DNA from: UBA868 sp016776875
GTDB lineage: Bacteria > Pseudomonadota > Gammaproteobacteria > Arenicellales > UBA868
Reading direction: 5' to 3'
NCBI GenBank assembly: GCA_051201585.1
Contig: CP179198.1
Span: 434,001-498,000, forward strand
DNA: 64,000 bases
Shown piece by piece: positions 53,665 through 62,777 of this stretch; position 1 is the first letter of the stretch, and each line of letters starts with the position of its first letter. The notes under the pieces were generated by a model, which ran no database searches, had not been told where the DNA came from, and saw nothing but the letters and a program-made list of their open reading frames with translations. Both the position numbers and the translations under genes were made by a program.

Positions 53665-55242
53665 ATGAAAGACATTCAAAATTATCAACAGATGTATCGC
53701 GATGGACGTTTAAGTCGGCGAGAGTTTTTGTCAGCGATGGGTGCACTCGGGATCTCTGCAGCGGCAGCCGGAACCCTTTTGGGTTCTGCCAGCGCCCTGG
53801 CTGCATCACCGACGCGCGGTGGATCCGTTATTTTCGCGTCCAATCTTCATGGACCTGACGACACGCTGGATCCGATTCTCGGTACGTCCACGATCGACTA
53901 TACCCGTGCAAACACCATGTACAACGGCTTGATCCAGGTTTGGGACGACATGAGTCTTCACCCCGAGCTCGCAGAGGAATGGGACGTTAATGATGACGCG
54001 ACACAGTACACCTTCAAAATCCGAAAGGGCGTGGAGTTTCATGGCGGCGGAGAACTGACTGCTAAAGATGTCGTATTCAGTATGAATCGGCATATCGCGT
54101 CGGGCTCTCCCTCTTCGATTAAGTCTTTTTTCGCTAGTGTCATCGAGTGGAGAGCGCTCGATAAGTACACTGTGAAACTGAGTCTGAATTCACCTGACGC
54201 GGATATGCCGGTTAAGTTGACCCAGCCGCAGGCGAAGATCGTGAAGGCCAACACCATGAACTGGTGGGAAGCGGGTACGGGCCCTTACAGGTTGGATTCA
54301 TTCCAGGCGGGTGTGAAATCAACGCACTCACGAAACGACAACTACTGGCGCGACACTGGCCAATGGCTTGATGGCATTGAGATCACCGCAATCACTGATC
54401 CTAACGCTCGCTTAAATGCATTGCTCGCGGGCAGTGTCGACATGGTCACCTTGATCAACGCTAAGACGATTGATCGAATTGAGGAGTCCGGTAACAAGGT
54501 ATTGTCAATTCCTTCAGGTCTTTATGGCGGTATTTGTTGCCTGAAAAACACCGCGCCAGGATCAGATGATGACTTCGTGCAAGGTCTTCGTTACATCCAG
54601 GATCGAGAGCGAATTGTTCGGAAATTCCTGAGAGGTCAAGGTACTGTCGGTAATGATCATCCGATTAATATTTCATACGGCGGCGACCATTGTAGTGAGC
54701 TTCCACAAATTCCATATGATCCGGATAAGGCCAAATATCATTTGAATAAGTCGGGCATTAACGAAGCTGAAGTTTATGTTGCGCCTGTCATCGGCTTTAT
54801 CGAAGATGCCATGCTCCTGATGCAAGCCAACCTTAAGAAGATCGGATTTAACTTGAAGATCAAAAAGGTACCGACGGACGGATACTGGGGTGCGGTTTGG
54901 ATGAAAGAACCGTTGAACGTGGTCACCTGGAACATGCGTCCAACTGCTAACTCGATGATGGCGATTCAGTTCGCGCCGAACGGCAACTGGAACGACACGT
55001 TCTGGAACGACGATCGCATGGGCGTATTACTTAAGGACTCGTTGGCCGAGACTGATCCGGCCAAACGTCACGAGATGCATTGCGAGATGCAAAAACTGGT
55101 ATCCACCAAGAGCGGCATGGTCATTCCGGCCCATACCAACATTCTCGACGCGCATAATCCCAAGATCCATGGCTTTTCAAATTGCCCGTTAGGTCAGTTT
55201 GGCGGCAATGGATGGGCTGAGCACATCTGGAAAGACGCGTAA
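53665..55242 (+). CDS. Peptide/nickel-type ABC transporter substrate-binding protein (SBP_bac_5, Tat signal)
   Basis: A 525-residue family 5 binding protein. The N-terminus carries a twin-arginine signal (SRREFLSAMG, Arg18-Arg19) with an Ala-rich hydrophobic core and cleavage near ALAASP. Family blocks follow: TLDPILGTSTIDY, LAEEWDVNDDATQYTFKIRKGVEFHGGGELTAKDVVFSM, TGPYRLDSFQAG and the C-terminal ILDAHNPKIHGFSN. It starts a run with two permeases and a fused ATPase, so the importer is complete. Substrates of family 5 include peptides, opines and other small organics; the Tat signal suggests it is folded with a cofactor or fast-folding. Confidence 0.93.
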   Translation: MKDIQNYQQMYRDGRLSRREFLSAMGALGISAAAAGTLLGSASALAASPTRGGSVIFASNLHGPDDTLDPILGTSTIDYTRANTMYNGLIQVWDDMSLHPELAEEWDVNDDATQYTFKIRKGVEFHGGGELTAKDVVFSMNRHIASGSPSSIKSFFASVIEWRALDKYTVKLSLNSPDADMPVKLTQPQAKIVKANTMNWWEAGTGPYRLDSFQAGVKSTHSRNDNYWRDTGQWLDGIEITAITDPNARLNALLAGSVDMVTLINAKTIDRIEESGNKVLSIPSGLYGGICCLKNTAPGSDDDFVQGLRYIQDRERIVRKFLRGQGTVGNDHPINISYGGDHCSELPQIPYDPDKAKYHLNKSGINEAEVYVAPVIGFIEDAMLLMQANLKKIGFNLKIKKVPTDGYWGAVWMKEPLNVVTWNMRPTANSMMAIQFAPNGNWNDTFWNDDRMGVLLKDSLAETDPAKRHEMHCEMQKLVSTKSGMVIPAHTNILDAHNPKIHGFSNCPLGQFGGNGWAEHIWKDA

Positions 55243-55265
55243 ATCCGCTAATTTAGTTGTAGTTA

Positions 55266-55304
55266 AAGAGGGTTCGCATGGCAACGTGCGAACCCTCTTG
55301 TTTT
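55266..55304 (+). terminator. Rho-independent terminator between SBP and permease genes
   Basis: AAGAGGGTTCGCA (55266-55278) and TGCGAACCCTCTT (55287-55299) form a 13-bp perfect stem, followed by GTTTT. It lies 24 bases after the binding-protein stop and 36 before the first permease. A partial terminator here is common and would give more binding protein than permease. Confidence 0.85.
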
Positions 55305-55339
55305 ATCAACCTTAATTTCAGGACTCCGGATTAATAAAG

Positions 55340-56305
55340 ATGGTTTGGCGTGCGCTACTTGCCCGTTTAGGAATCAGCCTTGTAACGTTGTGGGTTGTTT
55401 CTGTGCTCATTTTTATCGGGACTAATTTGTTGCCGGGGGATGTTGCCCAAATCATCCTGGGCCAGATGGCGACGCCCGAAAACACCGCAGTTTTGCGTGA
55501 AAAACTAGGTCTCGATAAGCATCCAGTTGAGCAGTACCTCGTTTGGTTATCCAATGTCATGATGGGAGATCTTGGTATCTCGAAAGCCGGATTGGGTGCC
55601 GGTCTTGGCACACCCATCGTCGAAATGCTTGGCCCTCGCATCGATAACACTGCGATGCTGACGATCTTAGTTGGCGCAATCGCGATACCGATTTCCGTGG
55701 CACTCGGATTACTGGCTGCGATGCATCCAGGTACCAAATTGGACCGAACCATCACCTTTTCAACTTTAAATATTATCTCGATACCCGATTTTTTAATTGC
55801 CACCATTTTAGTGCTGGTGTTCGCGGTCTCTCTGGGCTGGCTGCCTTCGATCGTTTATTTGCGAGGCGATGAGAGCGGTTGGGTGTTGATGAAAACAATC
55901 GCAATGCCGCTTATGACGCTCGTCATTTTGTGTTCTTCCCAGATTATTCGAATGACGCGAGCCACGGTGCTGAACGTGATGAGTTCGCCTTACGTCGAGA
56001 TGGCGATTTTAAAAGGTATTCCGCGTCGCCGGATTATTCTTCGCCATGCGCTTTTTAACGCGATCGGACCGATCGTTAATGTGATTGCCCTTAACCTCGC
56101 TTGGTTGGTGGGAGGTGTTGTGGTTGTCGAACAGATTTTTTCCTATCCGGGTCTTGCTAAATTAATGATCGAGGCCGTACAGATGCGGGATATGCCGCTC
56201 GTTCAGGCCTGTGCCATGATCTTTTGCGCGGTCTATGTTGTGTTGATATTTATCGCGGACATGGCGACGATTCTTTCAAACCCCCGTTTACGTCATCCCA
56301 AATAA
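55340..56305 (+). CDS. ABC transporter permease, DppB-like
   Basis: A 321-residue inner-membrane permease of the dipeptide/opine type. N-terminal VWRALLARLGISLVTLWVVSVLIFIGTNLLPGD is a DppB signature, followed by six membrane helices and the EAA loop MAILKGIPRRRIILRHALFNA. It ends in a conserved C-terminal NPRLRHPK. Pairs with the DppC-like permease 5 bases downstream. Confidence 0.92.
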   Translation: MVWRALLARLGISLVTLWVVSVLIFIGTNLLPGDVAQIILGQMATPENTAVLREKLGLDKHPVEQYLVWLSNVMMGDLGISKAGLGAGLGTPIVEMLGPRIDNTAMLTILVGAIAIPISVALGLLAAMHPGTKLDRTITFSTLNIISIPDFLIATILVLVFAVSLGWLPSIVYLRGDESGWVLMKTIAMPLMTLVILCSSQIIRMTRATVLNVMSSPYVEMAILKGIPRRRIILRHALFNAIGPIVNVIALNLAWLVGGVVVVEQIFSYPGLAKLMIEAVQMRDMPLVQACAMIFCAVYVVLIFIADMATILSNPRLRHPK

Positions 56306-56310
56306 GAGAT

Positions 56311-57252
56311 ATGTCTGATCAAGCAAACAACACTGACCAATCGTTCAGCTTTGACGAGTTGCCAGATGCGCCGCCAAAGCGCAAGATCAAGTTAAGTTGG
56401 CCGGGCAAGATTGGTATAGCGATAGTGCTCTTCTGGAGCGTAATAGTTGTGATCGGGCCGACGATCTCGCCTTATCACGAGGCCGATATTCTGGATGAAG
56501 AGCTATTTATTGTGCCCGGCAGTGATGAGATGTATCCCGATACTGAGTTTCAACCACCGAGCAACATCGTATATCTCGGCAGCGACTACATTGGTCGAGA
56601 CCTGTTATCTCGTATTCTGTACGGCGCCCGAACCACAATCGGCATCTCGGTGCTCGCGACATTATTGGCTTATTTGATCGGCGTGACTGCCGGTATTGCA
56701 GCATCGGTTGGGAGTCGTTATCTGGATATGGGATTGAGCCGTGTTAATGATGCGTTGCTGTCGATACCCTCGATCATGTTTGCATTGGTGCTTATCGCGG
56801 CGTTAAACAGTCCGGGCATTTTCTGGTTAATTTTGATTACCGGTTTTATTTATGCGGCGAGCGTGTTTCGGATCGCGCGCTCACTCGGGCAGGAAGTGAT
56901 GGTGAGCGATTTTGTCGAGGCTGCCAAGGTTCGGGGTGAAGGGCTCTGGTGGATTATTACGCGTGAGATTTTGCCGAATATCGCCATGCCGCTCGCAACC
57001 GATTTTGGCTTGCGATTTGTCTGGGTCATCTTGTTTATTTCGTCGTTGAGCTTCCTTGGACTGGGCGTGCAACCCCCGATGTCGGATTGGGGCAGTATGG
57101 TTAAGGAGAATCTCCCGGGCTTGATTCTGGGTTCTTATGCGCCGCTCATGCCGGCTTTCGCGATTGCCAGTCTGACAATTTCGGTCAATATGATTGTGGA
57201 TGATCTCTCTGCTGCAACAGGCGGAAAACTGGCAAAGAGAATGATCTCATGA
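56311..57252 (+). CDS. ABC transporter permease, DppC-like
   Basis: A 313-residue permease starting at ATG 56311; a frame extension upstream overlaps the DppB-like gene and is not used. The N-terminal cytosolic stretch (DELPDAPPKRKIKLSWPGKIG) precedes helices with GSDYIGRDLLSRILYGARTTIGI, a DppC hallmark, and the EAA loop FVEAAKVRGEGLWWIITREILPN. It stops four bases into the ATPase gene (ATGA overlap). Confidence 0.92.
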   Translation: MSDQANNTDQSFSFDELPDAPPKRKIKLSWPGKIGIAIVLFWSVIVVIGPTISPYHEADILDEELFIVPGSDEMYPDTEFQPPSNIVYLGSDYIGRDLLSRILYGARTTIGISVLATLLAYLIGVTAGIAASVGSRYLDMGLSRVNDALLSIPSIMFALVLIAALNSPGIFWLILITGFIYAASVFRIARSLGQEVMVSDFVEAAKVRGEGLWWIITREILPNIAMPLATDFGLRFVWVILFISSLSFLGLGVQPPMSDWGSMVKENLPGLILGSYAPLMPAFAIASLTISVNMIVDDLSAATGGKLAKRMIS

Positions 57253-59063
57253 GCGCGCTTCTTGAAGTAGATAACTTACAAATTAGCGCGCGCAATGACG
57301 ATGACGAGTTAACGCCGATTGTCAAAGGCGTCAGTTTTAATGTACAGCCTGGAGAGGTTGTGGCTTTAATTGGCGAGTCGGGTTCGGGTAAAACCACAAT
57401 TGCACTTTCATCCCTAGGCTATACCAAGCCAGGGCTGGAATTTGTCGGCGGTGAGGTTCGACTTCACGGCGAAGACGTAATCTCAATGCAAAATGATCGA
57501 TTGCGCGGACTACGGGGTCAACGCGTTGCCTACCTTGCGCAGAGCGCAGCAGCTACCTTTAACCCAGCATTGACTATTGGTGAGCAGGTGACCGAGTCGA
57601 CCGTTTTGCATGGCCTGATGTCTCAGGAAGAGGCAGACAAGCGCGCCGAGGATCTATACCGCGCACTGGAACTGCCAGACCCTGAGCGGTTGGGAAAGCG
57701 ATACCCCCATCAGGTATCAGGTGGTCAGTTACAGCGCTTGATGGCGGCAACCGCCCTTTGCGGAAAGCCCGATCTTTTGGTTCTTGACGAACCCACAACG
57801 GCTTTGGATGTGACAACGCAAATTGAGGTTCTAAAGTCTTTTAAGTCAGTCATCCAAAAGGAAGGGGCATCCGCTATCTATGTGACACACGATCTCTCAG
57901 TGGTCGCGCAGATCGCTGATCATATCGTTGTGTTGTACGCGGGAGAGATTCAGGAGTATGGCACGGCCGACCAGGTCGTGACCCAACCGAGCCACGAATA
58001 CACGCGACGATTGATGTATGCGGTTCGACCGCCGCCGGCCGCAGGCCAGGGCGATGAGACTTCTGATGCGCATCAACGCAAAGCGCCCGCGCTTGAGGTG
58101 AAAAATCTGCTTGCCGGTTACGGTAGAACCCAAAACGGCGCTCCTGAGATTACGGTATTGCGCGATGTAAATGTTGCGATTGAACGCGGACACAGCGTCG
58201 GCGTGATCGGTGAATCAGGCTGCGGTAAATCGACGCTGGCCCGGGTGATGGCGGGATTGCTGCCCGCGGCGCAGGGTAAAGTGCTGTTAGATGGCGAAGC
58301 ATTGCAGCCTGCCTTGCAACAACGAAGTCGCAGTGAGTTACAAAAAATACAGTTTGTATTCCAGATGGCCGATACGGCGCTCAACCCGCGTCAGCGAATC
58401 GATAAGATACTGGGTCGCCCCGTTGAGTTTTATCACGGACTAAAGGGTGAAGAGAAACGCCGACGGGTCGGCGAGCTTTTACAGATGGTGGAACTGCCTC
58501 AGGAGTTTGCGGGAAGATACCCGGAAGAACTTTCGGGCGGACAAAAGCAGCGTATTAATCTCGCGCGTGCTTTAGCAGCGTCTCCTGAAGTGTTGCTTTG
58601 CGATGAGGTGATCTCGGCGTTGGATTCAATTGTGGGCGCAAATGTCATTGAGCTGTTAAAAAGACTACGCAAGCAGACCGGTGTCTCCTTCGTGTTTATA
58701 AGCCACGATCTTTCAACAGTTGCATCATTTGCTGATCAGATCGTGGTGTTGTATGCGGGTCGAGTGGTGGAACAAGGGCCAACCAATGCCGTGCTCTCGC
58801 CGCCTTATCACCCCTATACCCGTCTTTTGATTAGTTCCGTTCCTGAGTTGCGGGTGGGTTGGCTAGAGGAAACGATGGAGACCCAGGAGGCCCAGGCAGG
58901 TATTGATCGAGTGGTCACGCTTACCGATAAAGGGTGCCCATTTTTTGATCGTTGTCCGCGCGCAATGAAGGGAACCTGCGATGAGAAAACGCCGCCTGTG
59001 CGTAATGTGACCGGGAGCCATTCAATCGAATGTCATCTCAGTGAGGCTGAGTTCGCGCAGTAG
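57249..59063 (+). CDS. Fused peptide-type ABC transporter ATPase (DppD-DppF in one chain)
   Basis: A 604-residue protein with two complete ATPase domains. The first has Walker A GESGSGKTT (about residue 41), signature VSGGQLQRLM and Walker B LLVLDEPTTALD; the second has GESGCGKST (about 320), LSGGQKQRIN and VLLCDEVISALD. The C-terminus CPFFDRCPRAMKGTCDE is the oligopeptide ATPase Cys-rich tail. Most bacteria split these into two genes; the fusion completes the importer begun at 53665. Confidence 0.93.
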   Translation: MSALLEVDNLQISARNDDDELTPIVKGVSFNVQPGEVVALIGESGSGKTTIALSSLGYTKPGLEFVGGEVRLHGEDVISMQNDRLRGLRGQRVAYLAQSAAATFNPALTIGEQVTESTVLHGLMSQEEADKRAEDLYRALELPDPERLGKRYPHQVSGGQLQRLMAATALCGKPDLLVLDEPTTALDVTTQIEVLKSFKSVIQKEGASAIYVTHDLSVVAQIADHIVVLYAGEIQEYGTADQVVTQPSHEYTRRLMYAVRPPPAAGQGDETSDAHQRKAPALEVKNLLAGYGRTQNGAPEITVLRDVNVAIERGHSVGVIGESGCGKSTLARVMAGLLPAAQGKVLLDGEALQPALQQRSRSELQKIQFVFQMADTALNPRQRIDKILGRPVEFYHGLKGEEKRRRVGELLQMVELPQEFAGRYPEELSGGQKQRINLARALAASPEVLLCDEVISALDSIVGANVIELLKRLRKQTGVSFVFISHDLSTVASFADQIVVLYAGRVVEQGPTNAVLSPPYHPYTRLLISSVPELRVGWLEETMETQEAQAGIDRVVTLTDKGCPFFDRCPRAMKGTCDEKTPPVRNVTGSHSIECHLSEAEFAQ

Positions 59064-59171
59064 CCGTTTTTGCTCAGACAGTCGCCATTGATGGCGAAAA
59101 CGTGTGTAAATATATTCCGTCACTCTCTCGGCTGACGTTGTATTTCTCGAAGGCTATGACAGAATGTACTG

Positions 59172-60278
59172 ATGTCTGAATATCGAACAACCGCTTTAGC
59201 CAAGAAACTGCCGTCGACCGTGCCTTTTGTTGGGCCCGAGGCGCAGGAGCGCGCGCAAGAAAGAGCATTTCGCGTCCGGATCGGCGCAAACGAGAGCGTA
59301 TTCGGACCTTCCCCTCAAGTTAAAAAAGCGATTAACGCCGCGGCGATCAATGCCTGGAAATATGGTGATCCTGAATTTTTTGATCTACGTCATGCCATTG
59401 CCGAGCACCATAAGGTAGCGCCTGAACACATCATGGTGGGTGAAGGAATTGACGGCTTGTTTGGTTACCTTGCCCGATTATTTATTGAACCAGGAGATAA
59501 GGTTGTCACGTCGGCAGGTGCTTACCCGACGTTTAACTTCCATGTCGCAGGTTATGGTGGTGAATTAGCGCTCGCATCGTATCGGGATGATCATGAAGAC
59601 CCTGATGCACTTATCGAGCTTAGCGAGATACACCGCCCCAAATTAATTTATATCGCGAACCCTGATAATCCGATGGGGACATGGTGGCCGGCTCACACAA
59701 TCGAAAAAATGATTGAGCAGGTACCTGATGGATCGCTCCTCGTACTCGATGAGGCTTACGGGGAGTTTGCGCCAGATGGCGTGCTGCCAAACATAGATCC
59801 TTTTGATCCTCGTGTCCTGCGTTTTCGAACATTCTCAAAGGCGTATGGTCTAGCTGGAATTCGGGTTGGATATGCCATTGGTGAACCCACCTTGATCAAT
59901 GAGTTTAATAAAATTCGAAACCACTTTGGCGTGGGCAGTCTCGCGCAAGCCGCTTGTGTGGCGGCGATCTCTGATCAGGCCTACTTGGTTCAGACGGTCG
60001 CGAATGTTGCAGCGGCAAGAGAGCAGCTTTATCAGATTGCGCTTGACAATAATATTCAGTCGATACCATCCGCAACAAACTTCGTGGCCCTGGATTGTGG
60101 CAGGGACGGTGAGCATGCTTCCAAAGTCCTACAGCATCTGATAGGTAGCGGTATTTTTGTCAGGATGCCAGGGGTCGCGCCATTGAATCGATGCATCCGC
60201 GTGTCGGTGGGAGCGCAGAAAGATCTGGATCAGTTTTCTGAGGCGCTTAAAGGAGCGTTGAAAGCAGTTTCAGGATGA
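59172..60278 (+). CDS. PLP-dependent class I/II aminotransferase (HisC-like)
   Basis: A 368-residue fold-type I enzyme. The PLP Lys is in RTFSKAYGLAGIRVGYAIG; other contacts are IYIANPDNPMGTWW (Asn-Pro region), LLVLDEAYGEFAPD and YLARLFIEPGDKVVTSAGAYPTF. This pattern fits histidinol-phosphate aminotransferase relatives, which in marine bacteria often serve other amino acids. Placed 108 bases after the importer ATPase, it may transaminate the imported compound (inference). Not assigned as hisC because no other his genes are near. Confidence 0.87.
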   Translation: MSEYRTTALAKKLPSTVPFVGPEAQERAQERAFRVRIGANESVFGPSPQVKKAINAAAINAWKYGDPEFFDLRHAIAEHHKVAPEHIMVGEGIDGLFGYLARLFIEPGDKVVTSAGAYPTFNFHVAGYGGELALASYRDDHEDPDALIELSEIHRPKLIYIANPDNPMGTWWPAHTIEKMIEQVPDGSLLVLDEAYGEFAPDGVLPNIDPFDPRVLRFRTFSKAYGLAGIRVGYAIGEPTLINEFNKIRNHFGVGSLAQAACVAAISDQAYLVQTVANVAAAREQLYQIALDNNIQSIPSATNFVALDCGRDGEHASKVLQHLIGSGIFVRMPGVAPLNRCIRVSVGAQKDLDQFSEALKGALKAVSG

Positions 60279-60317
60279 ATCACCGGTACAAACTTATTTG
60301 CAAGTGAGGAGTAGATT

Positions 60318-60746
60318 ATGTCGATCAGTCTTGATCAAGCGAAAGTTGTTGTAGAAAACACCATTACTGAAGCCCGAAAACTCGACCTTAAACCTGTCAG
60401 TGTGATTGTGTTGGATCCGCGGGGATCGATTGTCTCGGCGGGCTCAGAAGATGGCGTGAGTGCAATGCGAGCGCAGATTGCTCATGGGAAGGCCAATGCG
60501 GCGATCCAGCTGGGCATGGGTACGCGAGCGCTGATGAATCGCGCAGAACAGCAGGCTTACTTTATTCAGGCGATGAATGGACTGGCCGGGGGTGATATGG
60601 TTCCGGTCCCGGGCGGTTTACTGTTGCGAGACGCATCCGGTGCGCTTTTGGGCGCTGTTGGTATTTCAGGAGATACTTCGGATAACGATGAGGCAGCCGC
60701 TTTAGGCGGCGTTGCGGCCGCAGGCCTTGCGGCAGAGACAGGTTGA
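60318..60746 (+). CDS. GlcG/HbpS-family (DUF336) protein
   Basis: A 142-residue protein with the family pattern: SLDQAKVVVENTITEARKLDLKPVSVIVLDPRGSIVSA, AQIAHGKANAAIQLGMGTRAL and PVPGGLLLRDASGALLGAVGISGDTSDNDE. Members bind heme or act with catabolic enzymes; the role is unknown. The start ATG at 60318 follows GTGAGGAGT. It lies 39 bases after the aminotransferase gene and may close the importer operon. Confidence 0.88.
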   Translation: MSISLDQAKVVVENTITEARKLDLKPVSVIVLDPRGSIVSAGSEDGVSAMRAQIAHGKANAAIQLGMGTRALMNRAEQQAYFIQAMNGLAGGDMVPVPGGLLLRDASGALLGAVGISGDTSDNDEAAALGGVAAAGLAAETG

Positions 60747-60809
60747 ATCAGGAACGATCATTTAAATACAAGCGCCTGTCTGCTTGTGCTCGCGATTTTG
60801 AACAATTGG

Positions 60810-61722
60810 TTACGTCGCTAAGTTCTCCTGAAGCGTCTTGATATGCTCAACACCAAGTCCGCAACAGCATCCGAGTGCGTTGATCCCCTGCGCACACCAT
60901 TCATTTGATGCTTGAAGATAATCCTCGGGCGAGATCACCCCATCAAAATCCCATGCATGCTTGTTGTGGTTTGTAACCCTATCTCCACGACTATGGGCAT
61001 AAACCCCGGTCGAACCCGCCCAGCTGTCGTTGAGCTTGCTTAAGCATTCAGTAATGATATCGACCTCGGTATGCATAATGCTAATCAAGGGAATCGTATA
61101 AGTCTTTAATGACTCTAATGCGCTTGATAGTGGTTCTCCGTTCCTCAGGCAGACAACGCCCTGGCTATTAATCTTGCAGGTCACACCAACCCATACGGGC
61201 AGATCACTGGCGAGTGCTCCCTCCAGAGTGACACACATTCGATCAATATCGATCATCATTTCGAGCATCAGAAGATCAGCGCCGGCATTTTTCATAATGC
61301 CAGCCTGATCGGTAACGCTCGCGCTAAGTGCGCTCAATGAAGGCTTGTTTCCCGTAAAGCTCCAGTAGGAGATCCCGCCCGCCACCAGTACGTCAGGCGC
61401 TTGGGATTGATCGCGCGCTTCAACCGCTAGCCTCCACGCCCCGGCGGTTGAGCGTCTCAAAATGCTCTGCCATGCCGGCATCTCTCAGCGTGTGTTCGCA
61501 GGTCGCAAACGTATTGCTGATAATAATTTGAGATCCCGCCTCAATGTAATCCTGGTGAACTTCTCTTACGATTGATGGATGACTCAGTGCGCCACCCCCG
61601 TTCCATGCATTGTTGAGTTGAGGAACACCTCGACGCTCGATCTCGGTGCCGGTCGCGCCATCGATCAGGATGAGTTCTCCTGCATCCATTCGAGACATTA
61701 GTTTTTGATATCGGTTGTTCAT
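60810..61722 (-). CDS. Homocysteine S-methyltransferase family protein (frameshifted)
   Basis: A zinc-dependent methyltransferase of about 303 residues read over two frames. The N-terminal frame has LILIDGATGTEIERRGVPQLNNAWNGG and IIISNTFATCEHTL; the second has DVLVAGGISYWSF and the C-terminal NALGCCCGLGVEHI zinc motif. The frame breaks at the CCCC run 61439-61442; removing one base joins LNRR to AWRLAVEARDQ. Members use S-methylmethionine or betaine-like donors. Beside dmdA, a DMSP-derived donor is possible but unproven. Confidence 0.88.
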
Positions 61723-61756
61723 CGGATCCCGAGAGTCCGTTTAAATATGATGTTCT

Positions 61757-62590
61757 TCAAGAGAGACCTTTGGGCTTGTGCTCAGAGTCCGCATATAGGG
61801 TTTGCGTAATCGCTTTGAGCGAGCGTTTTTGATGCGCGATATTTTCTAACGGATCCTGTGACACCGGACCGTGTTCAAGATCAAAGTGGCCAAAATGATC
61901 TTCCCCTCGGACCAGAATAGCAGTATCACGGGGACCTTCCTTGATTGCGTGAGTGGGTAGATAATCCATCAGAAGACCTATTCTGCGATCGTCAGATTGA
62001 TTCAGTCCGGAGCTGTGAATAATGCCGTGGTTAATTACCGTGACTTCACCCGGGGCAAGTTCAATATCTAAAGCGGTTGAGTCGTCGAATGGCTCATCAA
62101 TAAACTGGGCGCGCGATAAGATGCTTTTGGAATCATGCCCCTCCTGATGTGAGAGTAATGCCCATTTGTGTGAGCCGGGAATCACGCGAAGACATCCGCT
62201 ATCGCGGGTCGCGGCACTCAATGCGAGCCAACAGATTGCCAGGAAGGGTTTCAATTTAATGTAGGCCGTATCCTGATGCCAAGCTGCATGCTGACCTGTA
62301 TTCGACTCTTTGATTCGGAATGTGGAATTCCAGTGGAGTAGATTACGGCCGAGAAGATCTTCCATCAGGTTCAGGAGGCGCTCATCCCTGGACAGGCGAT
62401 CAACAGCAGGCAAAATCAGATTAGCTTTGAAATCAAGTTGTCCGGCCAGTTCAGGATGACGGGCTTCAAAGTCTTCAACTTGCGCTCGAAGCGAAATTGC
62501 CTCATCGGTGGCCAAGATTCGAACGGGCGGCAAGAAGCCAAACTCGTCAAAATGTTCAATCTGACTCTGGTTAAGAAGCAAAGTCTTCAT
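61757..62590 (-). CDS. Phytanoyl-CoA dioxygenase family 2OG/Fe(II) oxygenase
   Basis: A 277-residue oxygenase closely similar in layout to the one at 33.6 kb: IEHFDEFGFLPPVRILATDEA at the start, Fe ligands in HAAWHQDTAYIKLKP (His105, Asp107), GCLRVIPGSHKWALL and the distal NHGIIHSSGLNQSDDRRIGLLM with its Arg. It lies 34 bases before the homocysteine methyltransferase on the same strand and is divergent from dmdA. Substrate unknown. Confidence 0.88.
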   Translation of the reverse strand: MKTLLLNQSQIEHFDEFGFLPPVRILATDEAISLRAQVEDFEARHPELAGQLDFKANLILPAVDRLSRDERLLNLMEDLLGRNLLHWNSTFRIKESNTGQHAAWHQDTAYIKLKPFLAICWLALSAATRDSGCLRVIPGSHKWALLSHQEGHDSKSILSRAQFIDEPFDDSTALDIELAPGEVTVINHGIIHSSGLNQSDDRRIGLLMDYLPTHAIKEGPRDTAILVRGEDHFGHFDLEHGPVSQDPLENIAHQKRSLKAITQTLYADSEHKPKGLS

Positions 62591-62690
62591 CTGTTGGCCT
62601 TCCGTTAGGGATATCCTGATGGTGTTTGTTCGAAATAAGCGCGCCTAAAATTGTAAAGTATTTTCGTCAGGTGATGATTCCGGGCTAAAA

Positions 62691-62717
62691 ACCAGTTTTT
62701 ATCAAAAAATAACTGGT
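62691..62717. promoter_or_regulatory. Inverted repeat upstream of dmdA
   Basis: ACCAGTT (62691-62697) and AACTGGT (62711-62717) are perfect 7-bp arms around an AT-rich 13-base centre in the divergent gap between the PhyH-type gene and dmdA, about 60 bases before the dmdA start. Possible operator; the arms are short. Confidence 0.3.
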
Positions 62718-62777
62718 GCGTTTGTCTCGGCAAAGGTATGATTTTGTGCGCATAAAAACATCCGGATTTCCTGAAAA

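Noticed and set aside
59172..60278. Calling the aminotransferase hisC
   Set aside because: Motifs are HisC-like but no histidine-biosynthesis gene is near, and the genomic context is an importer operon.
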